DNA from: DASQHL01 sp963843685
GTDB taxonomy: Bacteria > Chloroflexota > Dehalococcoidia > DSTF01 > JACRBR01
Assembly: GCA_963843685.1 (NCBI GenBank)
Contig: CAWJLO010000019.1
Span: 1-64,000 of the forward strand
Reading direction: 5' to 3'
DNA: 64,000 bases
The notes under the pieces are model-generated. The model worked only from the letters and a program-made list of their open reading frames with translations, searched no databases and had not been told where the DNA came from. Positions 37,901 through 46,116 of the stretch are shown one piece after another (positions within the stretch are counted from its first letter, which is position 1; each line of letters opens with the position of its first letter). The translations under genes were made by a program, and so were the position numbers.

Positions 37901-39840
37901 GCCCCCTGAGAGCCGACGTTGAACGTGTTCGAGACGTGCTCCGGGCCGTTTGCGCTCCCCCACCAGTTGTCCGTCGCGTCCATCGCGACGTTGCTCCACG
38001 CGCCGTCGGTCGCGGCGCCGGTGATGCTGTTGTCGTGCGCCGCCACCGCCGGCACGGGCGCGCCGCTCGTGTAGTCGCGCTGGATGATGCCGTACGTCAG
38101 CCCCGCGATCGTGTTGCCGCTGATCGACCCGGTCGTCCCGACGTCGGTGCACCCGCACCACTGGTCGTTGCTCCAGATGGCGATGCCGTTGCCGGTGGCG
38201 CCGCTGATCCCGTTGTTCGTGATGCTCAGGTCCGTCGCGCCCACTGTCCAGATCCCGAACTGGTTATCCGTCAGCGTGTTCCCATCGACCGTGATCGTGC
38301 TCGTCCCCGGCTCGTACAGCAGGATCCCTGCCGCGCCGTCCGCATTGATCGTCACTCGTCGGATCGGCCACGCAATCGGCAATCACAGTGCAGTAGTTAT
38401 CGCTCACGACGTTGCTCGTGATACTTCCGCTCCGCGCCATAGCCGATCTGGATGCCATTCTGCGCGGTCAGGTTCGTCGCGCCCGCGCCCGTCACGTTGT
38501 TCCCGCTCACGGTGACGGTCAGGTCGTCACCGTTAAGCGCCATCCCGTTCTTCTGGTAATCGCTGATCGTGTTGTCCGTCACGTCCAGCGTGCGCGCCAC
38601 CGCATCGTCGTTGTACGCGTACAGCGCAACGCCGTGCTGGTTGCCATTTAGCGGCGTCTCACGCACGTGCACGATCGTCGTGTTCGCAACCGACCCGCCC
38701 GCGTCGTGGTACGCGATCCCCTCGAACGCATAGTTCGCGTTCCCCTGGCCGTCGCCGTCGACGGTCAGGTGGGAGATCGCGACGCCCGTCGCGTCGTGCA
38801 CATACACCACCGGCTTGTTCGCGTGACTGGTCGTGAACCCCGCCGGCAGCGACGCCGGCGACTGGATGGTCGTGCTCCCCTCGCCCGCGCCGTCCAGCGT
38901 CAGCGCCTTGCTGATCTCGACCTGCTCCACGTACGTCCCCGCGCCAACGTGCACCGTTCCGCCGGGCGAGACAGCGTCAACCGCCGCCTGGACCGTCTGC
39001 TTCGCCGCCTCGGGCGTGTCGGCCGTCCCGGGGTTCGCGTCATCGCCGTCCGGTCGCACGTAGCAGTCGCGTCGTGCACTCGCCCTCGAAGTTGTATTCC
39101 GTCTCGCTGCTGCTGATCCCTACGATCAGATCGTCCGCGTTGCCGTCGAATCCGGTCCATCCGGCGCCGGAGCCGGCGCGCAGGAGGAAGCGCCCGTAAA
39201 CCTGCGCATCCGGGAACGCCGCCATGATCTGCGACCACGTACAGGGCGTACTGATCGCGCAATTCCCCGTCGGGAGCGCCACCACCTGCGCGCCCCCCGT
39301 CCCGTCCGCATTCGTCTTCGACGCCCACCAGAGTCCCGACAGCGGCGACCAGGTCTGCCAGCCGGCACCCACCGTCACCGCACCGTTCTGGTAGGGCTCG
39401 AACACCAGCCGGCCGCCGTACGCCGTGTCTGTCGTCCGGTACTTCACGTCGAACTGAAGCGAGACCGCCAGCGTCGGCCCTGGCTGGTAGCTGGAGTACG
39501 ACAACGAGGTGATGTTCGCGAGCGGCGTCCCGAAATAGGCGTTCGTCGCGATCACCGAATAGCCGCCCGCCGTTGCGCCGCCGTCGGTCAGTGGTCCCAG
39601 TTCCACGCTGCCCGATCCCAGCGGCGGCGTGCCAGGACCGGCCACAAGCGCGCCCGGGCTCCCGGTCGGCAGGTCGTCCTTGTCGTTCCAGAAGTACCAG
39701 CCCGTTGGCGACGTGTCCGTCACCAGGTTGCCCGGGCCGACGACGACGGTCGTCGGTCCCGTTGCCCGGAGCGTTGTCCGCCCCCCGAGCGCAAATGCCA
39801 GCCCCAACGCGATGACCAGGGCGATCGCGAATCGTCGCAT
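34925..39840 (-). CDS. Giant secreted beta-helix protein with TSP3-like and dockerin repeats (frame interrupted)
   Basis: Reading across five single-base breaks (about 39070, 38432, 38357, 37667 and 37641; each cured by dropping one base) gives about 1,636 residues. A signal peptide (RRFAIALVIALGLAFALGG) leads, then a 230-residue beta-sandwich-like region. Three parallel beta-helix modules follow, each opened by a pectate-lyase-like GTY/GTF element (VGAGTYVEQVEISKALTLDG, AKAGTFTENVTA, ALAGTFDEQVRD) and containing a WWG...PWL-type spacer. Near the end is a Ca-binding TSP3 stretch (DGDGFVDASDNCPTVYNPDQ). The C terminus is a type I dockerin pair, DVNGDGVVNILDLAAGAKYY and NADNVINILDLSTMASYFL. No cohesin is in the window. 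It is probably surface-bound glycan-interacting; catalysis is not shown. AAGGAAG precedes the ATG. Confidence 0.8.
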
Positions 39841-39979
39841 CTCGTCTTCCTTTCCGGGAGATCGGGGGATTGCCCTCAGGAATGCCACGACGGGAACACC
39901 ACGAATCGGACGGCTCCCCCTGAATCGCCCGTTCGTGGCTATGTGGGCGGACACGTAAATCCGGTTGACACCACGGCTA

Positions 39980-40006
39980 CAGCCGCTCGAAGTGCCGTGA
40001 ACGCTC
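39980..40006 (+). repeat. Copy 2 of a 27-base direct repeat
   Basis: Partner of 34020-34046, with the exact block TGCCGTGAACGCTC at 39993-40006. It lies inside the leader of the giant gene. Confidence 0.45.
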
Positions 40007-40114
40007 GCGAGGCTGCGGCCAGAGCACGAGGCAGGTCGGACGAACCGTCAGCCCCGAGAACCGGTGTCGACGTGACGCCTTGAAGCGCCTGCGCGGGGAT
40101 GCAAGCGCAGGGCG

Positions 40115-40143
40115 ATACTAGTCGGTCAATCTACTGATGTCAA
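40115..40143 (-). promoter_or_regulatory. Promoter of the giant beta-helix gene
   Basis: On the minus strand TTGACA (40143-40138) and TAGTAT (40120-40115) are exactly 17 bases apart, a near-consensus promoter. Transcription would start near 40108, about 268 bases before the start codon. Confidence 0.75.
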
Positions 40144-40148
40144 CAAAC

Positions 40149-40166
40149 GTTCTTGGTATTGAGAAC
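40149..40166. promoter_or_regulatory. Inverted repeat, candidate operator
   Basis: GTTCT-N8-AGAAC is a perfect inverted repeat whose near edge is five bases upstream of the -35 box of the giant gene's promoter, the usual place for an activator site or an upstream repressor site. The binding protein is unknown. Confidence 0.5.
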
Positions 40167-40456
40167 AAATCAAGTACCGAACAGGCGACAGAACGACGCC
40201 CACCGCATGATCTCAGGGATGATCTTCTACAGCGCGTGCCTTCGTATCTCGCGATATTGACACACTCCAACATTACGCCCCCGCGGCACGAATCGCGGAG
40301 ACCCGCCGCGGTTCACGATGGAGCTCGCCCTCTTCTGCGGATCCTCCGCCCTACCCACGATGCTCTCTAACGGCACGCAGCCCAGTCTGCGCCCGTCGGC
40401 ATCCCTTGGGAAAAGAGAACAGCCGAATGAAGGAAACGTTGGCCGGGATCGCGGCG

Positions 40457-41074
40457 CTAGTTCGCGAGGTTCAGGAAGTTCCGGTACATCCGCAGCCCCA
40501 TCTCGCCCGACTTCTCCGGGTGAAACTGCGTCGCCACAACGTTGTCCCGCGCCAGCACCGACGCGAACGTCACGCCGTACTCCGTCTCGCCGATCACGAC
40601 GTCCTCGTCCTCCGGCGCCGGGTAGTAGCTGTGCAGGAAGTAGAAGTAGCTCTCGTCGGGGATCCCCTCGAAGATCGGGTGCGGCCGCACCTGCCGCACG
40701 TTGTTCCACCCCATGTGCGGCACCTTCTGGCCGTCGGTCGGCAGCTTCTTCGCCCGCCCCGGGATCACGTCGAGGCACGGGTGCTCCCCGCCTTCCTCGC
40801 TCACCGACAGCAGCGCCTGCTGCCCCATGCACACGCCGAAGAACGGCCGCCCCGACGCGATGTACTCCCGCACCGGCTCCACCATGCCGTGCTCGCGCAG
40901 GTTCCGCATCGTGTCCGCCGCCGCCCCCACGCCCGGCACGATCAGCGCGTCCGCCGCCGCCACGTCGTGTGGGTCCGACGTCACCTCAGGCTCGTGCCCG
41001 ACGTGCGCCACCGCCCGCGACACGCTGCGCAGGTTCCCCGCTCCGTAATCGACAATGACGACCCGTGGTGGCAT
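40457..41074 (-). CDS. hisH: HisH, imidazole glycerol phosphate synthase glutaminase subunit
   Basis: HisH is a class I glutamine amidotransferase that feeds ammonia to HisF. The 205-residue protein has VIVDYGAGNLRSV at the start, the nucleophile Cys82 in GVCMGQQ, the oxyanion/interface loop IVPGVGA, and the His-Glu pair in ATQFHPEKSGEMG. It lacks a Shine-Dalgarno; a TAGAAT -10 box ends eight bases before the ATG, so it is probably leaderless. Its normal partners hisA and hisF do not follow directly; the giant beta-helix gene does. Confidence 0.96.
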   Translation of the reverse strand: MPPRVVIVDYGAGNLRSVSRAVAHVGHEPEVTSDPHDVAAADALIVPGVGAAADTMRNLREHGMVEPVREYIASGRPFFGVCMGQQALLSVSEEGGEHPCLDVIPGRAKKLPTDGQKVPHMGWNNVRQVRPHPIFEGIPDESYFYFLHSYYPAPEDEDVVIGETEYGVTFASVLARDNVVATQFHPEKSGEMGLRMYRNFLNLAN

Positions 41075-41082
41075 GGTGCGTC

Positions 41083-41088
41083 ATTCTA
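41083..41088 (-). promoter_or_regulatory. -10 box for leaderless hisH transcript
   Basis: On the minus strand TAGAAT is followed by eight bases and then the hisH start codon; no ribosome-binding site is present. Confidence 0.5.
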
Positions 41089-41161
41089 CCGGAACAGCGC
41101 GCCGCCATCGTGCGCAGAGCTACCCGCTGCCGGCGGCCAGCGAGTAACCTGAATCCCAGCC

Positions 41162-43210
41162 ATGACGACGACCACCGCCGGCACCCGCGACTACCAGCAG
41201 GCCAAGCTCCGCGTCGAAGAGCTCCGCTCGCAGATCGCCTACCACGAGCACCGCTACTTCGTCCTCGACCAGCCGGAGATCTCCGACGCGGAATTCGACG
41301 CGCTCGTCAAAGAACTCCGCGCGCTCGAGACGAAGCACCCGGAGCTGATCACGCCCGACTCCCCCACGCAGCGGGTCGGTGGCGCCCCTGTCGAGACCTT
41401 CGGCATCGTCGAGCACCGCGTGCCCCTCCTCTCGCTCGCAAATGCCTTCAGCGCCGACGACCTCCGCGCCTGGCACCGCCGCGCCTCCAACAACCTCGAG
41501 CGCACGGACTTCGCCATGGTCTGCGAGCTCAAGATCGATGGCCTCGCCTGCGCCCTCGTCTACGAGAACGGCCGCCTGCAGACCGCCGCCACGCGCGGTG
41601 ACGGCACACGCGGCGAGAACATCACCCAGAACGTCCGCACGATCCGCTCGATTCCCCAGCGCCTCAGCGGCGCCGTGCCCGATCGCTTCGAGGTGCGCGG
41701 CGAGGTGTACATGACGAAGAGCGGCTTCGAGAAGCTCAACTACGACCGCGGCGAAGCCGGTCTCGCCCTCTTCGCCAGCCCCCGCAACTCCGCCGCCGGC
41801 TCCGTCCGCCAGCTCGACCCGAACGTCACCGCGAGCCGCCCGCTCGACGCCTTCTGGTACCAGCTCGGCTGGCAGGACGGCGGCAAGACACCCAAGACCC
41901 ACTGGGACGTCCTGCAGTGGCTGAAGAAACTCGGATTCAAGGTCAACCCCAACATCAAGCGCTTCGACGCGCTCGACGAAGTCATCGCCTTCTGCGAGAG
42001 CTGGGTCGAAAAGCGCGAGTCCCTCGACTACGAGATCGACGGCATCGTCATCAAGATCGACGACCTCGCCCTCCAGCGTCAGCTCGGCGCCGTCGGCCGC
42101 GAGCCGCGCTGGGCCATCGCCTACAAGTTCCCGCCCACCCAGGCCACGACGAAACTCCTCAAGATCGACGTCAACGTCGGCCGCACCGGCACCCTCAACC
42201 CCTTCGCCGTGCTCGAACCCGTGCGCATCGCCGGCGTCACGGTGAAGCTCGCCACCCTCCACAACGAGGACGACATCCGCCGCAAGGACATCCGCCAGGG
42301 CGACACCGTCATCGTCCAGCGCGCCGGCGACGTCATCCCCCAGGTCGTCGGCCCCGTCCTCAGCCGCCGCACGGGCAAGGAACGAAAGTTCCGCATGCCG
42401 AAGAACTGCCCCGCCTGCAAGACGCCCGTCGTCCGCCCCGAAGGCGAGGCCGCGCACTACTGCCCCAACCGCAACTGCCCCGCCCAGCGCTTCCGCCTGC
42501 TCGAACACTTCGTCGGCCGCGGCTCCATGGATATCGATGGCATCGGCGAGTCCCTCGCCTACCTCCTCATGGAGCGCGGCCTCGTCCAGGACGGCGCCGA
42601 CCTCTATCGCCTCAAGGAGCGCCGCGACGATCTTCTGAAGATCGAGCGCCTCGGCGAGAAGAGCGTCGACAACGTCCTCGCCGCCATCGAGGCCAGCAAG
42701 TCGCGCCCCCTCGCCCAGGTCCTCGTCGCCCTCGGCATCCGCCACGTCGGCGGCGAGGTCGCCGCGACGCTCGCGACCCATTTCGGCAGCATCGACGCGC
42801 TGATGGACGCATCGGTCGAGCAGATCACCGAGGTCCCCGGCATCGGCCCCATCATCGCGGAGAGCGTGCGCGAGTTCTTCTCGCTCGAGGAGAACCGCCA
42901 GATCGTCGAGAAGCTGCGCGCCGCCGGCGTCAACCTGCGCGAGGAGGGCGGCGGCGCCCGCGAGGGCCCGCTAAGCGGCCTCTCGTTCGTCGTCACCGGC
43001 CGCCTCGATCGCTTCTCCCGCGATGCGGCCGAGTCGCTCATCAAGCGCCACGGCGGCGCCGTCGTCGGCAGCGTCAGCAAGAAGACCGACTACCTCGTCG
43101 TCGGCGCCGAGCCCGGTTCAAAGCTCCAGAAGGCCCAGCAGGTCGGCACGAAGATCCTCGACGAAGAAGCCTTCGCCGCCTTCCTCAAGTCCCACGGTAT
43201 CGAGATCTGA
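41162..43210 (+). CDS. ligA: NAD-dependent DNA ligase
   Basis: LigA seals nicks during replication and repair. The 682-residue protein has the Ia domain, the adenylation domain with active-site Lys124 in CELKIDGLACALVYENG, and an OB fold (VGRTGTLNPFAVLEPV). A four-cysteine zinc finger (CPACKTPVVRPEGEAAHYC, then PNRNCPAQR) begins near residue 416. Tandem helix-hairpin-helix motifs (LGIRHVGGEVAATLATHFGS, VPGIGPIIAESVREFF) and a C-terminal BRCT domain (GLSFVVTGRLDRFSRDAAES) complete it. It is full length. A short gap with a TAACCT element separates it from divergent hisH. Confidence 0.98.
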   Translation: MTTTTAGTRDYQQAKLRVEELRSQIAYHEHRYFVLDQPEISDAEFDALVKELRALETKHPELITPDSPTQRVGGAPVETFGIVEHRVPLLSLANAFSADDLRAWHRRASNNLERTDFAMVCELKIDGLACALVYENGRLQTAATRGDGTRGENITQNVRTIRSIPQRLSGAVPDRFEVRGEVYMTKSGFEKLNYDRGEAGLALFASPRNSAAGSVRQLDPNVTASRPLDAFWYQLGWQDGGKTPKTHWDVLQWLKKLGFKVNPNIKRFDALDEVIAFCESWVEKRESLDYEIDGIVIKIDDLALQRQLGAVGREPRWAIAYKFPPTQATTKLLKIDVNVGRTGTLNPFAVLEPVRIAGVTVKLATLHNEDDIRRKDIRQGDTVIVQRAGDVIPQVVGPVLSRRTGKERKFRMPKNCPACKTPVVRPEGEAAHYCPNRNCPAQRFRLLEHFVGRGSMDIDGIGESLAYLLMERGLVQDGADLYRLKERRDDLLKIERLGEKSVDNVLAAIEASKSRPLAQVLVALGIRHVGGEVAATLATHFGSIDALMDASVEQITEVPGIGPIIAESVREFFSLEENRQIVEKLRAAGVNLREEGGGAREGPLSGLSFVVTGRLDRFSRDAAESLIKRHGGAVVGSVSKKTDYLVVGAEPGSKLQKAQQVGTKILDEEAFAAFLKSHGIEI

Positions 43211-43250
43211 GCAGATTGCCGGTAGCTGACCGACTGGCGCCCGAACGGTC

Positions 43251-45005
43251 CTACGCCGCGCTCTCGTCGATCGCCGGCAGTTGGTCGTGCTCGTCGTGCT
43301 CCGCCGGCATCCGGTGCGGCGTCGTGTTCCGCAGCTCCGGCCGCGAGTCCATCATCTTCCAGAATGCCGCCGCCACGTCCGGGTCGAACTGCTCGCCCGA
43401 TACGTTCGCGATCTCCGCCATCGCCGCCTCGTGCGACATCGCGTCGCGGTACGGCCGGTCCGACGTCATCGCGTCGTACGCGTCCACGATCGAGAACATC
43501 CTGGCTTCCAGCGGGATGCTCTCGCCCGCCAGCCCGAACGGATACCCGCCGCCGTCATAGCGCTCGTGGTGGTAGAGCAGGATCGGCATCGACTTCTCCA
43601 GGAACCCGATCTTGGAGACCATCAGCCCCGCCAGCAGCGGGTGCTTGCGCATCGCCTCCCACTCTAGGTCGTTCAGGTCCTTTGGCTTCTTCAGCACCTC
43701 GTCCGGAACGCCGATCTTCCCCACGTCGTGCAGCAGCGCCCCCCGCTCGATATCGAGCATCTGCTCTTCCGGAATGCCCATCTCCCGAGCCAGGTGCAGC
43801 GTCAGCCGCGCCACGCGCTCGCAGTGGCCTTCCGTCACTTCGTCCTTCGCGTCCAGCGCCGCCATCAAGGCCTTCAGCGTCGCGTCGTAGCTCAGCTCGA
43901 TCTCGTCCGCGTACCCCCGCACCTTCGTGAACAGCATCGCCTGCTCGATCGCCGTCACCGCCTGCGCCGCCAGCTCCTCCACCTGCAACGCATCGGTGCG
44001 CGTGAAGGACGATAGCCGCCCCGACGCTGGTCGCATCACCGCCACCACCCCTACCGCCCGGTCGCGCAGCAGCATCGGCACGCACAGCACCGCCACCTGC
44101 CCGGAAAGCTCCGCGTCCGCCGCGAGGAACTGCTTGTACACGCTCGCCGGCTGCGCGCTCGCGACGGACGTCTTCGTCGCGAGCGCCCGCCGCAGGAACC
44201 ACTCTTCGATGGGCCGCTGGTGCTCCCCGACGGCGCCCGTCACCAGGTCACACGTGCCACGCAACATCAGGTCGCCGGTTGCCTCGTCGAAGAGCGCGAC
44301 CAGCCCGTAACGCCCGCGCGCCAGCCGTGCCGCGTCTCGCGATACGTGCGATACGACCTCATGCAGGTCCAGCGACGCGCGGATCTCGTCACCCCGCCGG
44401 TAGAGGTACGACATCCGCCGGTGACCAGCCGCGAACCGCCGCACGCTGATCCAGAATGCCACTTGCAACGCCAGGTACCCGCCGATCGTCAGCAGCGCCA
44501 CGATCACAATCAGCGATCCCCGCGCCCGCGCGATCGCGTTGTCGATCGGCGCCGCGTCCAAATCGATCTCGATGCCGTATTCCCCGGCCCGCACCCACGT
44601 GACCAGCAGCGGCGACCCGTCCGGCGCGCCCTCGCGCTTCGACGAGACGCCGCTCCCCGGCAGCGCTGCCTGGGCCGGCGCATCGAGCCCCTGCTGCAAC
44701 ACCGGCGTCCCGTCCGGCCCCCAGATCCGGAACGCTCGCACTCCGTTCTCGTCCACGGCGGTCGCGACGTCTGTGAACTGCGTGCGCACGTCCGCAGGCA
44801 GCGGCGCCCCTGAGGGAAGGGTCATCAGTTCGCTAGTGAGCGGCCCCGCGAGCGAGGAAGCCGCGCTCTGCGCCGCGGCCTCGTCCTGCGATGACGCGAT
44901 CAGCTGGTATGCGATGAACGTGAACGTGCCCACCAGCGCCGCGACGACGATGAAGCTCAGGATCGCAAATCGGCCGTAGATACTCGAGCCGGAGTCGCTA
45001 GCCAC
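43251..45005 (-). CDS. Membrane HD-GYP phosphodiesterase with GAF domain
   Basis: The 584-residue protein has two transmembrane helices (FAILSFIVVAALVGTFTFIA; GSLIVIVALLTIGGYLALQV) enclosing an extracytoplasmic sensor of about 130 residues. A cytoplasmic GAF domain (residues about 210-370) and an HD-GYP domain follow. The HD-GYP motifs are LLHDVGKIGVPDEVL at about 424 and HHERYDGGGYPFGL at about 479, so it should hydrolyse cyclic-di-GMP. An HCERVARLT helix precedes them as in active members. The GTG start has GGAAGGCAGG upstream. No GGDEF gene is in the window. The last residues run out in a His/Asp-rich tail. Confidence 0.93.
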   Translation of the reverse strand: MASDSGSSIYGRFAILSFIVVAALVGTFTFIAYQLIASSQDEAAAQSAASSLAGPLTSELMTLPSGAPLPADVRTQFTDVATAVDENGVRAFRIWGPDGTPVLQQGLDAPAQAALPGSGVSSKREGAPDGSPLLVTWVRAGEYGIEIDLDAAPIDNAIARARGSLIVIVALLTIGGYLALQVAFWISVRRFAAGHRRMSYLYRRGDEIRASLDLHEVVSHVSRDAARLARGRYGLVALFDEATGDLMLRGTCDLVTGAVGEHQRPIEEWFLRRALATKTSVASAQPASVYKQFLAADAELSGQVAVLCVPMLLRDRAVGVVAVMRPASGRLSSFTRTDALQVEELAAQAVTAIEQAMLFTKVRGYADEIELSYDATLKALMAALDAKDEVTEGHCERVARLTLHLAREMGIPEEQMLDIERGALLHDVGKIGVPDEVLKKPKDLNDLEWEAMRKHPLLAGLMVSKIGFLEKSMPILLYHHERYDGGGYPFGLAGESIPLEARMFSIVDAYDAMTSDRPYRDAMSHEAAMAEIANVSGEQFDPDVAAAFWKMMDSRPELRNTTPHRMPAEHDEHDQLPAIDESAA

Positions 45006-45156
45006 TCAGCCTGCCTTCCGTGGGACGCTTGACCACAGTCTGGTATCGGCTGTGAGAGGTAGCCGCTGTAGCTACGTCAGCTACGATGAAGCCGAATTCG
45101 AAGCTACGCCGCCGAGCATCGGGCCCCAGGGTCCGGCTTCCTTGGCCACCGGGTGC

Positions 45157-45162
45157 TATCAT
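45157..45162 (+). promoter_or_regulatory. -10 box for leaderless larE transcript
   Basis: TATCAT is followed by seven bases and then the larE ATG. No Shine-Dalgarno is present. Confidence 0.45.
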
Positions 45163-45169
45163 TTCGAGC

Positions 45170-45985
45170 ATGGAATCGAAGCTGGACGCGCTCCGTGGCA
45201 TCATCGGCGAGATGGGTTCGGTCGTCGTCGCCTTCTCGGCGGGGGTCGACAGCACGTTCGTCGCCGCCATCGCAGCCGATGTGCTCGGCGACCGCGCGCT
45301 CGCCGTGACCGGCGTCTCCCCCTCCATCCCCCAATCTGAGGTGGATGAGGCGAAGGAGCTCGCCCGCCTGATCGGCGTCCGCCACCTCCTCCTGGACACG
45401 TCCGAGATGGACCGGCCCGGTTATGTCGAGAACTCACCCCAGCGCTGCTACCACTGCAAGACCGAGCTCTACTCCCTCCTGGAGGAGATGGCCGTCCGCG
45501 ACGGCTTCGACTTCGTCCTCGACGGCTGCAACATGGACAATCTTGGCGACCACCGTCCTGGCCGCGTCGCCGCCGCCGAGCACCGCGTCCGCAGCCCCCT
45601 CATCGAAGCTGGCCTCACCAAGGTCGAGATCCGTGAGCTCTCGAAGGAACGCGGCCTCCCTACCTGGGACAAGCCCGCCATGGCCTGCCTCTCGTCCCGC
45701 ATCCCCTACGGCACGCCCGTGACCGTCGAGGCCCTCGACCAGGTCGGCGCAGCCGAGGCCTTCCTTCGCTCGCTCGGGTTCCGCCAGCTCCGCGTCCGTC
45801 ACCACGGCGACGTCGCCCGCATCGAGATCGAAGCCGATGTCCTCCCCGCCGTGCTCGAACACCGCGAGCGCATCGTCCGCCGGCTGAAGAACCTCGGCTA
45901 CAAGTACGTCACGCTGGATCTCGCCGGCTTCCGCAGCGGCAGCATGAACGAAGCCATCCCCCTCGCCGTCGTCGACACCCGCTAG
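45170..45985 (+). CDS. larE: LarE-type ATP-dependent sacrificial sulfur transferase
   Basis: LarE inserts sulfur into the pyridinium-3,5-bisthiocarboxylate mononucleotide (NPN) cofactor of lactate racemase and related enzymes, consuming its own cysteine. The 271-residue protein has the PP-loop VAFSAGVDSTFVA for AMP formation, PQRCYHCKTELY, DGCNMDNLGDHRPG and the candidate donor Cys173 in AMACLSSRIPYG. The start is chosen by the family's N terminus; longer upstream reading has no conservation. LarB, LarC and LarA are not in the window. It is transcribed alone, with a leaderless-type promoter. Confidence 0.92.
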   Translation: MESKLDALRGIIGEMGSVVVAFSAGVDSTFVAAIAADVLGDRALAVTGVSPSIPQSEVDEAKELARLIGVRHLLLDTSEMDRPGYVENSPQRCYHCKTELYSLLEEMAVRDGFDFVLDGCNMDNLGDHRPGRVAAAEHRVRSPLIEAGLTKVEIRELSKERGLPTWDKPAMACLSSRIPYGTPVTVEALDQVGAAEAFLRSLGFRQLRVRHHGDVARIEIEADVLPAVLEHRERIVRRLKNLGYKYVTLDLAGFRSGSMNEAIPLAVVDTR

Positions 45986-46116
45986 GCGAAGTCTCCGACT
46001 TTCTGGCAAATCTCCTACACGCCCGAACTCGAAGACTCGGGGCTGGCCGAATCGTCTTGGCGGCCGATACCTAATGAGAGGTAGAGGAATCACCCTGCCC
46101 CGGAGGGTTCGCCACT

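Larger units (their letters stand above)
39841..40456. other. Intergenic region between the beta-helix gene and hisH
   Basis: This 616-base stretch has no convincing gene. On the minus strand it holds a strong promoter (40115-40143) and hence a leader of roughly 270 bases for the giant gene. It also holds an inverted repeat upstream of that promoter (40149-40166) and one copy of a 27-base direct repeat (39980-40006). The central part, about 40120-40270, is clearly more AT-rich than the rest of the window. The leader does not match any riboswitch consensus I know. Confidence 0.6.

Noticed and set aside
39841..40108. A cyclic-di-GMP or other riboswitch in the long leader of the giant gene
   Set aside because: No match to the conserved cores I know (for example GGCAAACC of the class I cyclic-di-GMP switch); structure here stays unassigned.
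40137..40370. A 77-codon open frame upstream of hisH
   Set aside because: It begins inside the -35 box of the minus-strand promoter, has no ribosome-binding site and no recognisable motif.
41120..42781. A 553-codon open frame antisense to ligA (similar long ones lie opposite hemA, RNase Y, the hybrid kinase and the CehA-like gene)
   Set aside because: In GC-rich genomes with strong third-position bias the opposite strand stays open by chance; the translations are Gly/Ala/Val/Asp/Glu-rich without family motifs, while the sense proteins are clearly real.
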